Below, in pieces: positions 25,113 through 36,087 of a DNA stretch of 64,000 bases (positions are counted from its first letter, which is position 1; every line of letters begins with the position of its first letter). The notes below the pieces were generated by a model. That model saw nothing but the letters and a program-made list of their open reading frames with translations. It was not told the origin of the DNA and searched no databases. The DNA is taken from the NCBI RefSeq assembly GCF_004353845.1, contig NZ_CP037864.1, positions 2,294,001-2,358,000 on the forward strand, read 5' to 3'. Source of the stretch: Citrobacter arsenatis. GTDB taxonomy: Bacteria; Pseudomonadota; Gammaproteobacteria; Enterobacterales; Enterobacteriaceae. Made by a program: the position numbers and the translations under genes.

Positions 25113-28100
25113 TTACACTCGTTCAATTCTTGCGGGTAACCCCTGACGCACCGCCGCACCCGATACCCAGTCAAGCCAGGTATTGGCTACCTGCCGGGTA
25201 GGATCCGCAAAACCCAAATCGTTGAGATTAATCCCCGATCTTATTTGTGCATCAAACGCCATCGGCTCGCCGTCAAGCGTATGCTGCGCTGCGCCCATTT
25301 CTTTATGCCCATAACCGTGTTCAATGGCGATCACGCCCGACATGACACCATGCAGCAGGCTGATCTGCGCCTGCGCTTGACCGCCAGGCGTGGTGATCCG
25401 TACCAGATCGCCGTGCGCTAAACCGTAGCGCTTACCATCCAGCGGGTTGAGCGCCACCAGATTAACCGGCTTCAGATGATGCAGGCGCGGAATCACCGCT
25501 GTGGCGCTGGACATGGTATTGGATTTAAAGGAAATCAGTTTCAGTGGCCACTCTTGTTCCGGGAATAACTCCTCGACCGCACGTCCATCTGACAGGCGCG
25601 AAGGATACCAGGCCGGGCAGCCGCTGTAGCGCTCGCCGGTAATCGCATGGCGATGCGCGGCAACGCCTGCGTTCCAGATTTGCAGTGGTTTTTCCCACGC
25701 ATTGCCTACCCGATTTTCGACCCGCCCGCTGGTGTCCGGTGCAAAACGCCCGCCGCGGGAGTAGATAAACGCCACCCGGCTGATTTCATCGGCTTTCAGC
25801 GTTTGGGTCATTACAGGCACTATCCGCTGTACTCCGGTCAGCGCAATATCTTCCGGTTGCGCCTCGGCGACCGGCGCTTTACCCATAAACGCAATATTGG
25901 CGGCGAGTCGCAGGTAGTAATCTTCCGCACGGTTCAAAGGATAGCGGTTGCCCTGAGGATCGGTAATCGCATTGTCGCCGAATCCAGGTAGCCCGATGCG
26001 TTTTGCCACTGCGATACAGAAAGACTCCATCGAGGCCGGTTGACCGTCAGCGGTACTGCTGGTCGCCGCTCTGACGACCGGCCAACGTGCGGTAGTGGCT
26101 TTACTGGCCACGCCCGCCCATGGGGCGCTGAATCCCCAACTTTCGAAGTTATGGGTATCCGGCACGATGTAATCTGCCAGCGCCGTGGTTTCATTCATAA
26201 AGGCGTCAATCGCGATAAACAGCGGCAAGCGGGCAGGATCTTTTAGTTTTTCTTCCGCCACGCCGCGCAACCCTGCAATGCCGTAGAACGGGTTGGTCAT
26301 GTTGGAGATCCAGGCTTTCAGCGGATAAGGGTAACCTTCAAGCGCTGAGACGAGAAGTTCGGTAAGCTGGCCTGCGACAAACGGATACCACGGGGCTTTG
26401 GCCGGGAAGGGGGATTGTCCGGCAGCCAGCTTATTGCTGTACTCTTCGGAAGACTCATAAGCCGTTTTACTGCGCGCGATGCTTAACCCTTTGGGTTTTA
26501 CCTTCCCGTCGAAGCTGTCCATGTTGTAGCGTGGGCCGTCCGTAGCGCCATTAAACTTGCCGCCGCCGACGAACACGCCGCCTTCAAGACTGAGGTTGCC
26601 AATCAGCGCGTTGAGCATCATCACCGACCAGGCGTTATAAAATCCATTGCCAGCCATCATGCCACCGTGCGTGATCACCGCTGCTTTGCGTCCATGGCGG
26701 GTAAACGCATCGGCTAGTGCGCCAATGTCTGCTTCAGACACACCGCACTGCTGGCTGTATTGTGTCAGCGTGAGTTTCCCGGCGGACTCTTTCAGGCACT
26801 GAAGGCTGCTTTTTACCGTCACCGACTGACCGTCTGCCAGCGTGACTTCACGGGTGACAAACAGCTGCGCGCGCGGGCAACTGCTGGCGGCGACAATTTC
26901 GCCGGCCTCGTTAATGACCACGGGCTCCTGGGCGGCGTTTGCGCTCAGATGCGCGAGGGCTAAATGCTGTCCGGCAAGGGTTGGAAGCTCATTGGTAATC
27001 ACCAGATGCGAGGCGTTAGTCCAGCTTTTTTCTCCGGCCTGTTGCATAGCCTGCACGCCGGGAATGGCGAGGTAATCGGCGTTATAACGCTGCTTATCGA
27101 TAATCCAGCGGATCATCCCCATCGCCAGCGCGGAATCGCTTCCTGGACGTACGGGCTGCCAGTGGCCGCGATCGTCAGCCAGCACCGTGGTTAAAGGTAG
27201 GGCCGGCGCTACCACCACATAGCGGAAGTCGTCGCGTAAACGGGCGCTGGCCAGTTGGCGAGCCTGGCGCTTAAACGGGTTGCCGGATTGTGCCGGAGAA
27301 GTGCCCATAAACAGTGCGAATTCGACGTTATCCCAGTCAGGCTTCACGTGAGTGTTTTTATCCAAATCGCCCATTAGCGCACCGGAACCAGCCCGATAGG
27401 CCAGACCGCAGTAAGCGCCATGCGCGCCGAAGTTTTTACTGCCGAAACTGTTCAGTGCGAAGCGGCGTAAAAATGTATCACGTCCTTCATCACTGGTATT
27501 GGTGACTAGCAGTTGATTGGATTTTGGGCCAAAGCCCGGATGTCTGGCATCAAGCGGTGTGTGGGTGTCATGGATTGCTCGTAAGCCGTCAACATGGCCT
27601 TCACCAAACAAATCGCCACCTTCCACCACCTCTTTGATCAGTTGTTCGAAGCTGATGCGCTGCCATTTTCCCTCACCGCGTTTGCCGACGCGTTTCATGG
27701 GTTCCAGAATGCGCAGCGGACTGTAGAGTCCTTCAAGTAAGGTTGCGCCACGGGCGCAGGCAGTGGAGCGAGCGTCAAGACCCGATTCGCCAGCCAGTTG
27801 TTCCATTGCGGTGGCAAAGGGGACAGAGGAGTCAATATGATGCTCCTGAGACAACGGATGATACGGGTTGCCTGCAATGCGCAGCACCTTACCTTGTTCG
27901 CTGTCAACGCGAACCCGCACGCCACATTGCGTCCAGCAGCCGAAGCACTGCGTCATGGAAATAACCTGCTGCGGGTTTTGCTGCCAGCGCGGTTGGGCAT
28001 TGGCTTCGGGGATAAGGGCGTTACCAAAAATACGGTCACGGGTTATTTTACCCGAGGTTCCGTCCAGCAAACCGTCTATCGCGCGCTTTGCCACATCCCG

Positions 28101-28178
28101 ATAACTCAGGCCAAAAGTCACCATGCCACCTACGGCAAGACCCACTTTCAGCCACTGACGACGAGTTAAATTAGCCAT
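25113..28178 (-). CDS. ttrA: TtrA, molybdopterin catalytic subunit of tetrathionate reductase
   Basis: This 1021-residue protein of the DMSO-reductase superfamily reduces tetrathionate to thiosulfate. The twin-arginine signal TRRQWLKVGLAVGG sends it to the periplasm. A [4Fe-4S] motif CFGCWTQCGVRV follows near residue 95, then the molybdopterin domains, including THGGMMAGNGFYNAW, here the cofactor-binding Gly-rich part, and the C-terminal dinucleotide-binding domain with NPLDGKRYGLAHGDLVRI. It is the last gene of ttrBCA, overlapping ttrC by 8 bp. Length and order are as in Salmonella, where the system supports respiration in the inflamed gut. Confidence 0.97.
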   Translation of the reverse strand: MANLTRRQWLKVGLAVGGMVTFGLSYRDVAKRAIDGLLDGTSGKITRDRIFGNALIPEANAQPRWQQNPQQVISMTQCFGCWTQCGVRVRVDSEQGKVLRIAGNPYHPLSQEHHIDSSVPFATAMEQLAGESGLDARSTACARGATLLEGLYSPLRILEPMKRVGKRGEGKWQRISFEQLIKEVVEGGDLFGEGHVDGLRAIHDTHTPLDARHPGFGPKSNQLLVTNTSDEGRDTFLRRFALNSFGSKNFGAHGAYCGLAYRAGSGALMGDLDKNTHVKPDWDNVEFALFMGTSPAQSGNPFKRQARQLASARLRDDFRYVVVAPALPLTTVLADDRGHWQPVRPGSDSALAMGMIRWIIDKQRYNADYLAIPGVQAMQQAGEKSWTNASHLVITNELPTLAGQHLALAHLSANAAQEPVVINEAGEIVAASSCPRAQLFVTREVTLADGQSVTVKSSLQCLKESAGKLTLTQYSQQCGVSEADIGALADAFTRHGRKAAVITHGGMMAGNGFYNAWSVMMLNALIGNLSLEGGVFVGGGKFNGATDGPRYNMDSFDGKVKPKGLSIARSKTAYESSEEYSNKLAAGQSPFPAKAPWYPFVAGQLTELLVSALEGYPYPLKAWISNMTNPFYGIAGLRGVAEEKLKDPARLPLFIAIDAFMNETTALADYIVPDTHNFESWGFSAPWAGVASKATTARWPVVRAATSSTADGQPASMESFCIAVAKRIGLPGFGDNAITDPQGNRYPLNRAEDYYLRLAANIAFMGKAPVAEAQPEDIALTGVQRIVPVMTQTLKADEISRVAFIYSRGGRFAPDTSGRVENRVGNAWEKPLQIWNAGVAAHRHAITGERYSGCPAWYPSRLSDGRAVEELFPEQEWPLKLISFKSNTMSSATAVIPRLHHLKPVNLVALNPLDGKRYGLAHGDLVRITTPGGQAQAQISLLHGVMSGVIAIEHGYGHKEMGAAQHTLDGEPMAFDAQIRSGINLNDLGFADPTRQVANTWLDWVSGAAVRQGLPARIERV

Positions 28179-29193
28179 GTTGCATTCTCCTTGCGATCGC
28201 GTTCAGGGCTTCACGAACAATAATGATCAGTGCAATCCACAGTCCAAAGGTGCCCAAAATGGCCAGCCAGCCATCGGTACCGCCAGGCAGGGTGTAAGGG
28301 TTAAACTGCGCGTTAAATTTCGGGATGGTCTGTACCTGGATGAGTAACGTCCAGCGCATCAGCCAGCAGAGCGCCATCGCGCTTAATGCGAGGAGTATGC
28401 GCAGCAGCAGCGATAAAGGGTTACGCAGCACCAGCCTACAAAGAGCAAGCGATACAAGCCACAGCGCAATCCAACCGATGGCGTAGTGTCGTGCTGAAGA
28501 GGCAACGTCGAGCCACTGGCGAATAGCCGAACCGGAAAGCGTATTGCCGCTCGCCCATATCACCACCACTAAAGCCAGCGCTGCCAGGGTGACTGTCTGT
28601 CCCCACGCCAGTTTGCGCGTTAACGTTCCCTCGTGTTTTGTCGCTGCGATGAGCAGGGCGAGAAACGTTTGCAGCGCACTGAGGAACATTGCAACCGGGA
28701 AGGCGTAGCTAAACCAGACAGGACGTGCCTGGACCACCGACACTTCGCGACCGGTGTAAACCAGCAATCCGATGGCCGACAGGGCGCTACCTATGGCTAA
28801 CCATTTAGTGACACTGTAACTTTTGAGTGTTAGCCGTTTCACGTGCTGCGCCAGAAACCACAGGCCTAAGAAGCAGGTAAATAGCGGTAAAAACAGCGCG
28901 CCCCACGGCATCCAGGACCATGGCGTCGGCCAGGCGTAGAAATGCCAGACGCGGGCGGTTTGGTGTAAATCAGCGGTCAGTGCCAGCGGTGCGGTAATCG
29001 CGCAGGTCAGGGCGATTAACAGCGTCAGGTTTTCCAGTTCCGGTGTCTCCTGTTTGCGCCAGTGAAGCACACAGGCGAACAGCGCGGCGCAGGCGGCAAT
29101 GCCAATGAAAAAGAAATATTGTACGGCCCAGGGCAACCAGCTTATGTCCTGAGGATGGGCCAGAACCTCTTCAATAACCAGTGAATGGTCCAT
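28171..29193 (-). CDS. ttrC: TtrC, membrane anchor/quinol oxidase of tetrathionate reductase
   Basis: This 340-residue integral membrane protein of the NrfD/PsrC type has about nine hydrophobic segments. It oxidises menaquinol in the inner membrane and hands electrons to TtrB. It begins MDHSLVIEEVLAHPQDISWL and ends with a basic tail that overlaps the ttrA start. It starts directly after the ttrB stop with no gap, so translation of the three subunits is coupled. Confidence 0.96.
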   Translation of the reverse strand: MDHSLVIEEVLAHPQDISWLPWAVQYFFFIGIAACAALFACVLHWRKQETPELENLTLLIALTCAITAPLALTADLHQTARVWHFYAWPTPWSWMPWGALFLPLFTCFLGLWFLAQHVKRLTLKSYSVTKWLAIGSALSAIGLLVYTGREVSVVQARPVWFSYAFPVAMFLSALQTFLALLIAATKHEGTLTRKLAWGQTVTLAALALVVVIWASGNTLSGSAIRQWLDVASSARHYAIGWIALWLVSLALCRLVLRNPLSLLLRILLALSAMALCWLMRWTLLIQVQTIPKFNAQFNPYTLPGGTDGWLAILGTFGLWIALIIIVREALNAIARRMQHG

Positions 29194-29928
29194 TTAAACC
29201 TCCTGCCAGAGAGCGGGTTGAGCACGTCCCATCAATGGGGTGATAAATGACTCGTCCAGGCCAAGATAGAACACGTGTGGTGCAGTCCCGTTTTCCGGTT
29301 TCAGGACTTTGATAGCGTCATGGTGTTCACGCAGCATTTGCGAAATTCGACTGTGCGGATCTTTGATATCGCCGATGATGCGCGCGCCGCCGACGCAGGA
29401 TTCCACGCAGGCCGGGAGCAGGCCCGCTTCGAGACGGTGAACGCAGAAGGTGCATTTATCGGCGGTTTGCGTTTCATGGTTGATGAACCGTGCATCATAA
29501 GGGCAGGCTTGCACGCAGTAGGCGCAGCCCACGCAGCGCGTGTTGTCGACTACCACAATGCCGTCTTCGCGCTGGAAAGTAGCCTGTACCGGGCAAACGG
29601 GCACGCAGGGGGGATTATCACAATGGTTGCACAGCCGCGGCAGCAGAACATTGGTGACGCTCTGCTGGCCTTCTATCTGCACCTGATACTGGTTAACAAG
29701 GGTGCGAAATTCGCCCTGCGGCGTCTGGTTTTCAATGGCGCAACTGACGGTACAGGCCTGGCAGCCGATACAGCGTCGCAGGTCAACCAGCATGGCGTAG
29801 CGGTGCTGAAGTGAGCCTTCATGGCGTTCAGGCGAGAAGGGGAACTGTGCCTGAGCCAGCGGGACCAGCGATGCGCCAGCGGTCAGGACGCCCAGTTGCT
29901 GGAGAAACTGCCGTTTACTGCTATCCAT
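29194..29928 (-). CDS. ttrB: TtrB, Fe-S electron-transfer subunit of tetrathionate reductase
   Basis: The product is 244 residues and starts at the ATG behind GGGAGAAAAT; the open frame to 29961 adds only eleven poor residues. The leader SSKRQFLQQLGVLTAGASLV has one Lys-Arg pair in the Tat position. Four [4Fe-4S] cluster motifs are seen, including CIGCQACTVSC, CNHCDNPPCVPVC and CVGCAYCVQACPYDA. It wires TtrC to TtrA on the periplasmic side. It is first in the operon, preceded by a divergent control region shared with ttrS. Confidence 0.96.
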   Translation of the reverse strand: MDSSKRQFLQQLGVLTAGASLVPLAQAQFPFSPERHEGSLQHRYAMLVDLRRCIGCQACTVSCAIENQTPQGEFRTLVNQYQVQIEGQQSVTNVLLPRLCNHCDNPPCVPVCPVQATFQREDGIVVVDNTRCVGCAYCVQACPYDARFINHETQTADKCTFCVHRLEAGLLPACVESCVGGARIIGDIKDPHSRISQMLREHHDAIKVLKPENGTAPHVFYLGLDESFITPLMGRAQPALWQEV

Positions 29929-30042
29929 ATTTTCTCCCGTCACGATGCAACAACGAAACATTGGTCACGCCGTTGATTTGCTTGTGATGAATAAAGAATC
30001 TTGATGATTTACAGTGTAAAAATGGTGACGGGGGTACTCTAT

Positions 30043-30056
30043 TGTGGTTAACCACA
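30043..30056. promoter_or_regulatory. Perfect 14-bp palindrome in the ttrB-ttrS gap
   Basis: TGTGGTTAACCACA is a perfect palindrome lying 115 bp upstream of ttrB and 51 bp upstream of ttrS. Dimeric LuxR-type response regulators bind such sites, and TtrR is the local candidate. Assignment to TtrR is an inference. Confidence 0.5.
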
Positions 30057-30070
30057 TACCTCGCTTGTTG

Positions 30071-30084
30071 TTGATCTAAAACAA
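30071..30084. promoter_or_regulatory. FNR-like site upstream of ttrS/ttrB
   Basis: TTGATCTAAAACAA matches the FNR consensus TTGATNNNNATCAA with one mismatch. It overlaps a GTTGTT/AACAAC inverted repeat. Expression of ttrBCA in Salmonella needs FNR (OxrA) and TtrRS, so an FNR site here is expected. Confidence 0.55.
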
Positions 30085-30106
30085 CATAATTGACAGGGGT
30101 AATTGA

Positions 30107-31888
30107 GTGGGACGCAACGTAGTAAAATGTCTGACGGTGCTGGCATCGCTATGGATGCTAAGCGGAGTGGTCAGGGCACAGACCTGGAACATTGGCGTTT
30201 TGGCGATGCGTGGTGAGGTCTCCACACGTAATCACTGGCAGCCGCTGGAAACCCTGTTGAATCAGCAAATTCCCGGCGAACAGTTTCATATTCAACCGTT
30301 GGACCTGCACCAGATGCAGGAGGCGGTGAATCGTGGCACGGTACAATTTGTGGTTACCAATCCGGCGCAATTTGTTCAGTTAAACAGTCGTTCTGCGCTG
30401 CGTTGGTTGGCATCGCTACGTTCTACTCGCGGGGGAAAAGCCACCAGTAACGTAATTGGCAGCGCCATTCTCGTCAGGCGCGACAGTGGGATAACCTCCG
30501 TACACGATCTGATCGGCAAAACGGTGGGGGCCATTGACGCTCAGGCATTTGGCGGCTATTTGCTGGGATACAAAGCACTCAGCGATGCCGGTTTGCGCCC
30601 GGAGCGCGATTTACGTCTGACGTTTACCGGGTTTCCCGCCGATGCCTTACTCTATTTATTACGCGAAAAAGCCGTGCAGGCGGTGATTGTTCCGGTATGC
30701 CTGCTGGAAAAAATGGATGAAGAAGGGCTTATTCGTAAAACAGATTTTATGGCCGTGCTTAACCATCCGACCTCGATTCCCTGTTTAACCAGTACGCCGC
30801 TCTATCCTGACTGGTCGTTTGCGGCACTGCCCACCGTAAGCGACGAGCTGGCCGATCGCGTCACGCGAGTCTTGTTCAATGCACCGCAGAATGCGACGTT
30901 TCGCTGGGGCGCGCCCGCTTCCACACGCGAAGTAGAAACGTTGCTGCGCGATGTCCGCCAACATCCACAGCAGCGCCAGCTGTGGCTGGATATCAAGAGC
31001 TGGTTTATTCAGCATCGGCTGGTGATGGGGACCGTGGCCGTCGTGTTATTGCTGCTGCTGCTCAATTATATCTGGGTGATGTTGCTGGTCCGTCGGCGTG
31101 GCAGGCAACTTGAGCGGAACAACATACTGTTGCGCAAACAGGAACAAGAACTGGAAACTGCTCGTCAAATGAGCGTGCTTGGCGAGATGACTTCAGGTTT
31201 TGCCCACGAGCTCAATCAACCACTGTCGGCTATCCGTCATTATGCACAGGGCTGTTTAATCCGCCTGCGTGGTCAGGATGAGCAGCATCCGTTGCTGCCC
31301 GTGCTTGAGCACATAGATGCCCAGGCACAGCGGGGGGCCGATACGCTGCGCAATCTCCGCCAGTGGGTCAGCCAGGCGCAGGGTAATCCGGTACTCGCCG
31401 ACGACTGGCAAGTCGTCAATGTTCATGATGCTATCCATCACGTTTGGCAATTATTGCGTATGCCTCAGCAATTCCCGGCAGTATCGCTGCAAACGCGGAT
31501 CGACAAGGCGTTAACGCTAACGCTGCCGAGCGTGCTTCTCGAACAGGTGCTGGCTAATTTGGTGCTCAATGCGGCCCAGGCCGGGGCAACGACAGTATGG
31601 TTTAGCGCCCAGCATGAGGAGGGGGATGTGCGTATTCAGGTGCAGGATAACGCTGGAGGTATTGATGAGGCACAATTGTATGAGGCTTTTCAGCCGTTTA
31701 TGACCACCCGTAAAGAGGGCATGGGGCTGGGATTAGCCATTTGTCAACGGCTGGTGCGCTACGCAAATGGAGACATTGAGATCAAAAATCATCAGGCCCC
31801 TGATGAAAAAGCGGGTGCGGTGGTGACATTACATTTTAAGCAAAACCAGGAGGGAGCCCGTAGTGGCAATCATTCATCTGCTGGATGA
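30107..31888 (+). CDS. ttrS: TtrS, tetrathionate-sensing histidine kinase
   Basis: This 593-residue sensor kinase starts with GTG. A signal-like N-terminus is followed by a PhnD/periplasmic-binding-type sensor domain (about residues 25-300), one transmembrane segment (LVMGTVAVVLLLLLLNYIWV, about 305-325), a coiled linker, the HisKA box FAHELNQPLSAIRHYAQG with His367, and a HATPase domain (VLANLVLNAAQAG, DNAGGID, GMGLGLAIC). It detects tetrathionate in the periplasm and phosphorylates TtrR, as known in Salmonella. It overlaps ttrR by 26 bp. Confidence 0.95.
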   Translation: MGRNVVKCLTVLASLWMLSGVVRAQTWNIGVLAMRGEVSTRNHWQPLETLLNQQIPGEQFHIQPLDLHQMQEAVNRGTVQFVVTNPAQFVQLNSRSALRWLASLRSTRGGKATSNVIGSAILVRRDSGITSVHDLIGKTVGAIDAQAFGGYLLGYKALSDAGLRPERDLRLTFTGFPADALLYLLREKAVQAVIVPVCLLEKMDEEGLIRKTDFMAVLNHPTSIPCLTSTPLYPDWSFAALPTVSDELADRVTRVLFNAPQNATFRWGAPASTREVETLLRDVRQHPQQRQLWLDIKSWFIQHRLVMGTVAVVLLLLLLNYIWVMLLVRRRGRQLERNNILLRKQEQELETARQMSVLGEMTSGFAHELNQPLSAIRHYAQGCLIRLRGQDEQHPLLPVLEHIDAQAQRGADTLRNLRQWVSQAQGNPVLADDWQVVNVHDAIHHVWQLLRMPQQFPAVSLQTRIDKALTLTLPSVLLEQVLANLVLNAAQAGATTVWFSAQHEEGDVRIQVQDNAGGIDEAQLYEAFQPFMTTRKEGMGLGLAICQRLVRYANGDIEIKNHQAPDEKAGAVVTLHFKQNQEGARSGNHSSAG

Positions 31889-32447
31889 CGACATTGCCGT
31901 CACCCAAGCTTGTGCGTTTTTACTGGAAAGTCTGGGATATGAGGTCTGTTGTTGGGAGCATGGCGAAACATTCCTCGCCGAGGCAAATCTGCACCAGGTG
32001 GGCGTACTTTTGCTGGATATGCGTATGCCGGTACTGGATGGGCACGCAGTGCATGAAGCCATGCGCCAGCGAGAAAGTACGCTGGCGGTGGTATTTCTCA
32101 CCGGACATGGCGATGTGCCGATGGCGGTTGAGCAAATGAAACGTGGCGCGGTCGATTTTTTGCAAAAGCCGGTGTCCGCTGGGCCTTTGCAGACCGCGTT
32201 AGAGCATGCTTTACAGGTTTCTCATGCCGCCTTCTCGCGACAAGAGATCGTGGCCTGCTATCAGATGCTCACGCCAAAGGAACGAGAGTTGGCGCAACTG
32301 GTCGCAAAAGGGTTAATGAATCGGGAAATTGCTGACGCCATGAGTATTGCTGTACGCACGGTTGAGGTTCATCGGGCTCGGGTGATGGAAAAAATGCAGG
32401 CGGGGAGTCTTGCTGAACTGGTGAATCGACTGCAGAGGATTCAGTAA
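31863..32447 (+). CDS. ttrR: TtrR, response regulator activating ttrBCA
   Basis: This 194-residue FixJ-type regulator starts with GTG. The receiver domain has the acidic pocket LLDDD and the phospho-acceptor Asp52 in LLLDMRMPVLDG; the conserved Lys is in FLQKPVS. The C-terminal LuxR-type helix-turn-helix (LTPKERELAQLVAKGLMNREIADAM, near residues 137-190) binds DNA. With TtrS it activates ttrBCA in the presence of tetrathionate and absence of oxygen. Slightly shorter than the Salmonella protein at the C-terminus. Confidence 0.94.
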   Translation: MAIIHLLDDDIAVTQACAFLLESLGYEVCCWEHGETFLAEANLHQVGVLLLDMRMPVLDGHAVHEAMRQRESTLAVVFLTGHGDVPMAVEQMKRGAVDFLQKPVSAGPLQTALEHALQVSHAAFSRQEIVACYQMLTPKERELAQLVAKGLMNREIADAMSIAVRTVEVHRARVMEKMQAGSLAELVNRLQRIQ

Positions 32448-32539
32448 ATTTATGACATTCATTTGATTTCCATTGAATTTTGTCTAATCCGTCAGACTGA
32501 TATATGCTGTTGGTTTGAGTTAATGACCAGCGGGCAAAA

Positions 32540-32749
32540 ATGGGAAATCAAACCAAAGACGACGAGTTGTACCGTGAAATGTGCAGAGTAGTCGGTAAAG
32601 TAGTGCTGGAAATGCGCGATCTGGGACAAGAGCCTAAGCATATCGTCATTGCGGGAGTACTGAGAACCACCCTCGCCAACCAACGAGTGACGCGCAGTGA
32701 GTTAGAAAAACAGGCCATTGAGACCGTTATTAAAGCATTGGCTGGATAA
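32540..32749 (+). CDS. fumD: FumD (YdhZ), small fumarase-D type protein
   Basis: This 69-residue protein matches E. coli YdhZ/FumD almost throughout, including DELYREMCRVVGKVVLEMRD and HIVIAGVLRT. E. coli FumD has been reported to have weak fumarase activity, though its physiological role is unclear. It is helical, soluble, and lacks cluster motifs. It stands alone, ended by its own terminator, upstream of ydhY. In E. coli it lies beside pykF; here 10 kb of ttr and transporter DNA intervene. Confidence 0.93.
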   Translation: MGNQTKDDELYREMCRVVGKVVLEMRDLGQEPKHIVIAGVLRTTLANQRVTRSELEKQAIETVIKALAG

Positions 32750-32757
32750 TCCATAAA

Positions 32758-32796
32758 AAGAGGAGGGCAGTCTCTTACGCCGTCCTCTTATTTTTC
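32758..32796 (+). terminator. Intrinsic terminator of fumD
   Basis: AAGAGGA pairs with TCCTCTT around a structured loop, followed by ATTTTTC; it starts 8 bp after the fumD stop. Confidence 0.8.
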
Positions 32797-33003
32797 GTCA
32801 CGTTAATCGAACAATATATATAATTCAGGGTCGCAATTAACGTAACATACTTCGTTATATATTTTAATACATGTCGAGTAACATATAAAATATAGGTGAG
32901 ACTGGAGTCACAAATATTTGCAATGCATATGAAATACTATTTCAACTCACCTAAATGATAATAAATCTCACTCCGTATTAATTATTTCCCTTCCGTTTTT
33001 TAA

Positions 33004-33017
33004 TTGATAACGATCAA
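33004..33017 (+). promoter_or_regulatory. FNR box of the ydhY-T operon
   Basis: TTGATAACGATCAA is a perfect FNR site (TTGAT-4-ATCAA), 212 bp upstream of ydhY. In E. coli this operon is activated by FNR and repressed by NarL/NarP; possible NarL heptamers follow near 33025-33065 (AGGGGTAAAT, TACCTAACCC). The rest of the gap from 32797 is AT-rich with no gene. Confidence 0.88.
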
Positions 33018-33228
33018 GGCTACGAGGGGTAAATAACCACATTATTCCTATACCTAACCCTAAAGGATTAGATTCGTTCAGTTTAACCTCCGTCATTTAT
33101 TCGATCAGGTTAGGGCAAAAATTCACGTGTTGTTGGCAACATTATATGGCCGATTCGGCCTGGTATGCGCTTAAAAAATAGCCTGAATATGTTGCTGCTA
33201 CTGCGTTTGCGAAGAGGATGCGAAATAA

Positions 33229-33855
33229 ATGAACAAGGTAGATCGTCCATTTTTAGATTGTGGTTTAACGCGGCTTGAATTTCTCCGTATATCCGGAAAG
33301 GGTCTGGCAGGACTGACCATTGCGCCCGCGTTGTTATCACTTTTTGGTTGTAAACAGGAAGATATCGATAGCGGTACAGTTGGTCTTATCAATACGCCTA
33401 AAGGGGTGTTGGTGACGCAGCGAGCACGCTGCACCGGTTGCCACCGCTGCGAGATTTCCTGTACCAATTATAACGACGGGGCCGTTGGCACCTTCTTTTC
33501 CCGCATCAAAATTCATCGCAATTACTTCTTTGGCGATGATGGCGTCGGGTCCGGTGGCGGACTCTATGGTGATTTAAACTACACCGCGGATACCTGCCGT
33601 CAGTGCAAAGATCCCCAATGCATGAAGGTCTGCCCCATTGGCGCAATTACCTGGAAACAGGAAGACGGTTGTATTGCGGTGGATCACAAACGGTGTATTG
33701 GCTGTAGCGCGTGTACCACCGCCTGTCCGTGGATGATGGCGACCGTGAATACCGAAACCAAAAAATCCTCAAAATGTGTGTTATGCGGGGAATGCGCCAA
33801 TGCTTGTCCGACTGGGGCATTAAAAATTATCGAGTGGAAAGATATTACTGTTTGA
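33229..33855 (+). CDS. ydhY: YdhY, ferredoxin-like Fe-S subunit
   Basis: This 208-residue protein has four [4Fe-4S] motifs: CTGCHRCEISC, CRQCKDPQCMKVC, CIGCSACTTACPW and CVLCGECANACPTGA. The N-terminus has a hydrophobic stretch after LRISGKGLAGLTIAPALL without a twin arginine, as in E. coli YdhY. It is the first gene of an FNR-controlled operon encoding a predicted membrane-linked oxidoreductase in which YdhY passes electrons to or from the tungsten/molybdenum enzyme YdhV. The reaction is unknown. Confidence 0.95.
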   Translation: MNKVDRPFLDCGLTRLEFLRISGKGLAGLTIAPALLSLFGCKQEDIDSGTVGLINTPKGVLVTQRARCTGCHRCEISCTNYNDGAVGTFFSRIKIHRNYFFGDDGVGSGGGLYGDLNYTADTCRQCKDPQCMKVCPIGAITWKQEDGCIAVDHKRCIGCSACTTACPWMMATVNTETKKSSKCVLCGECANACPTGALKIIEWKDITV

Positions 33856-33875
33856 TAGATAGCAGGAATGCCTGA

Positions 33876-36077
<2,202 letters not shown>

Positions 36078-36087
36078 GGAACGTGAG

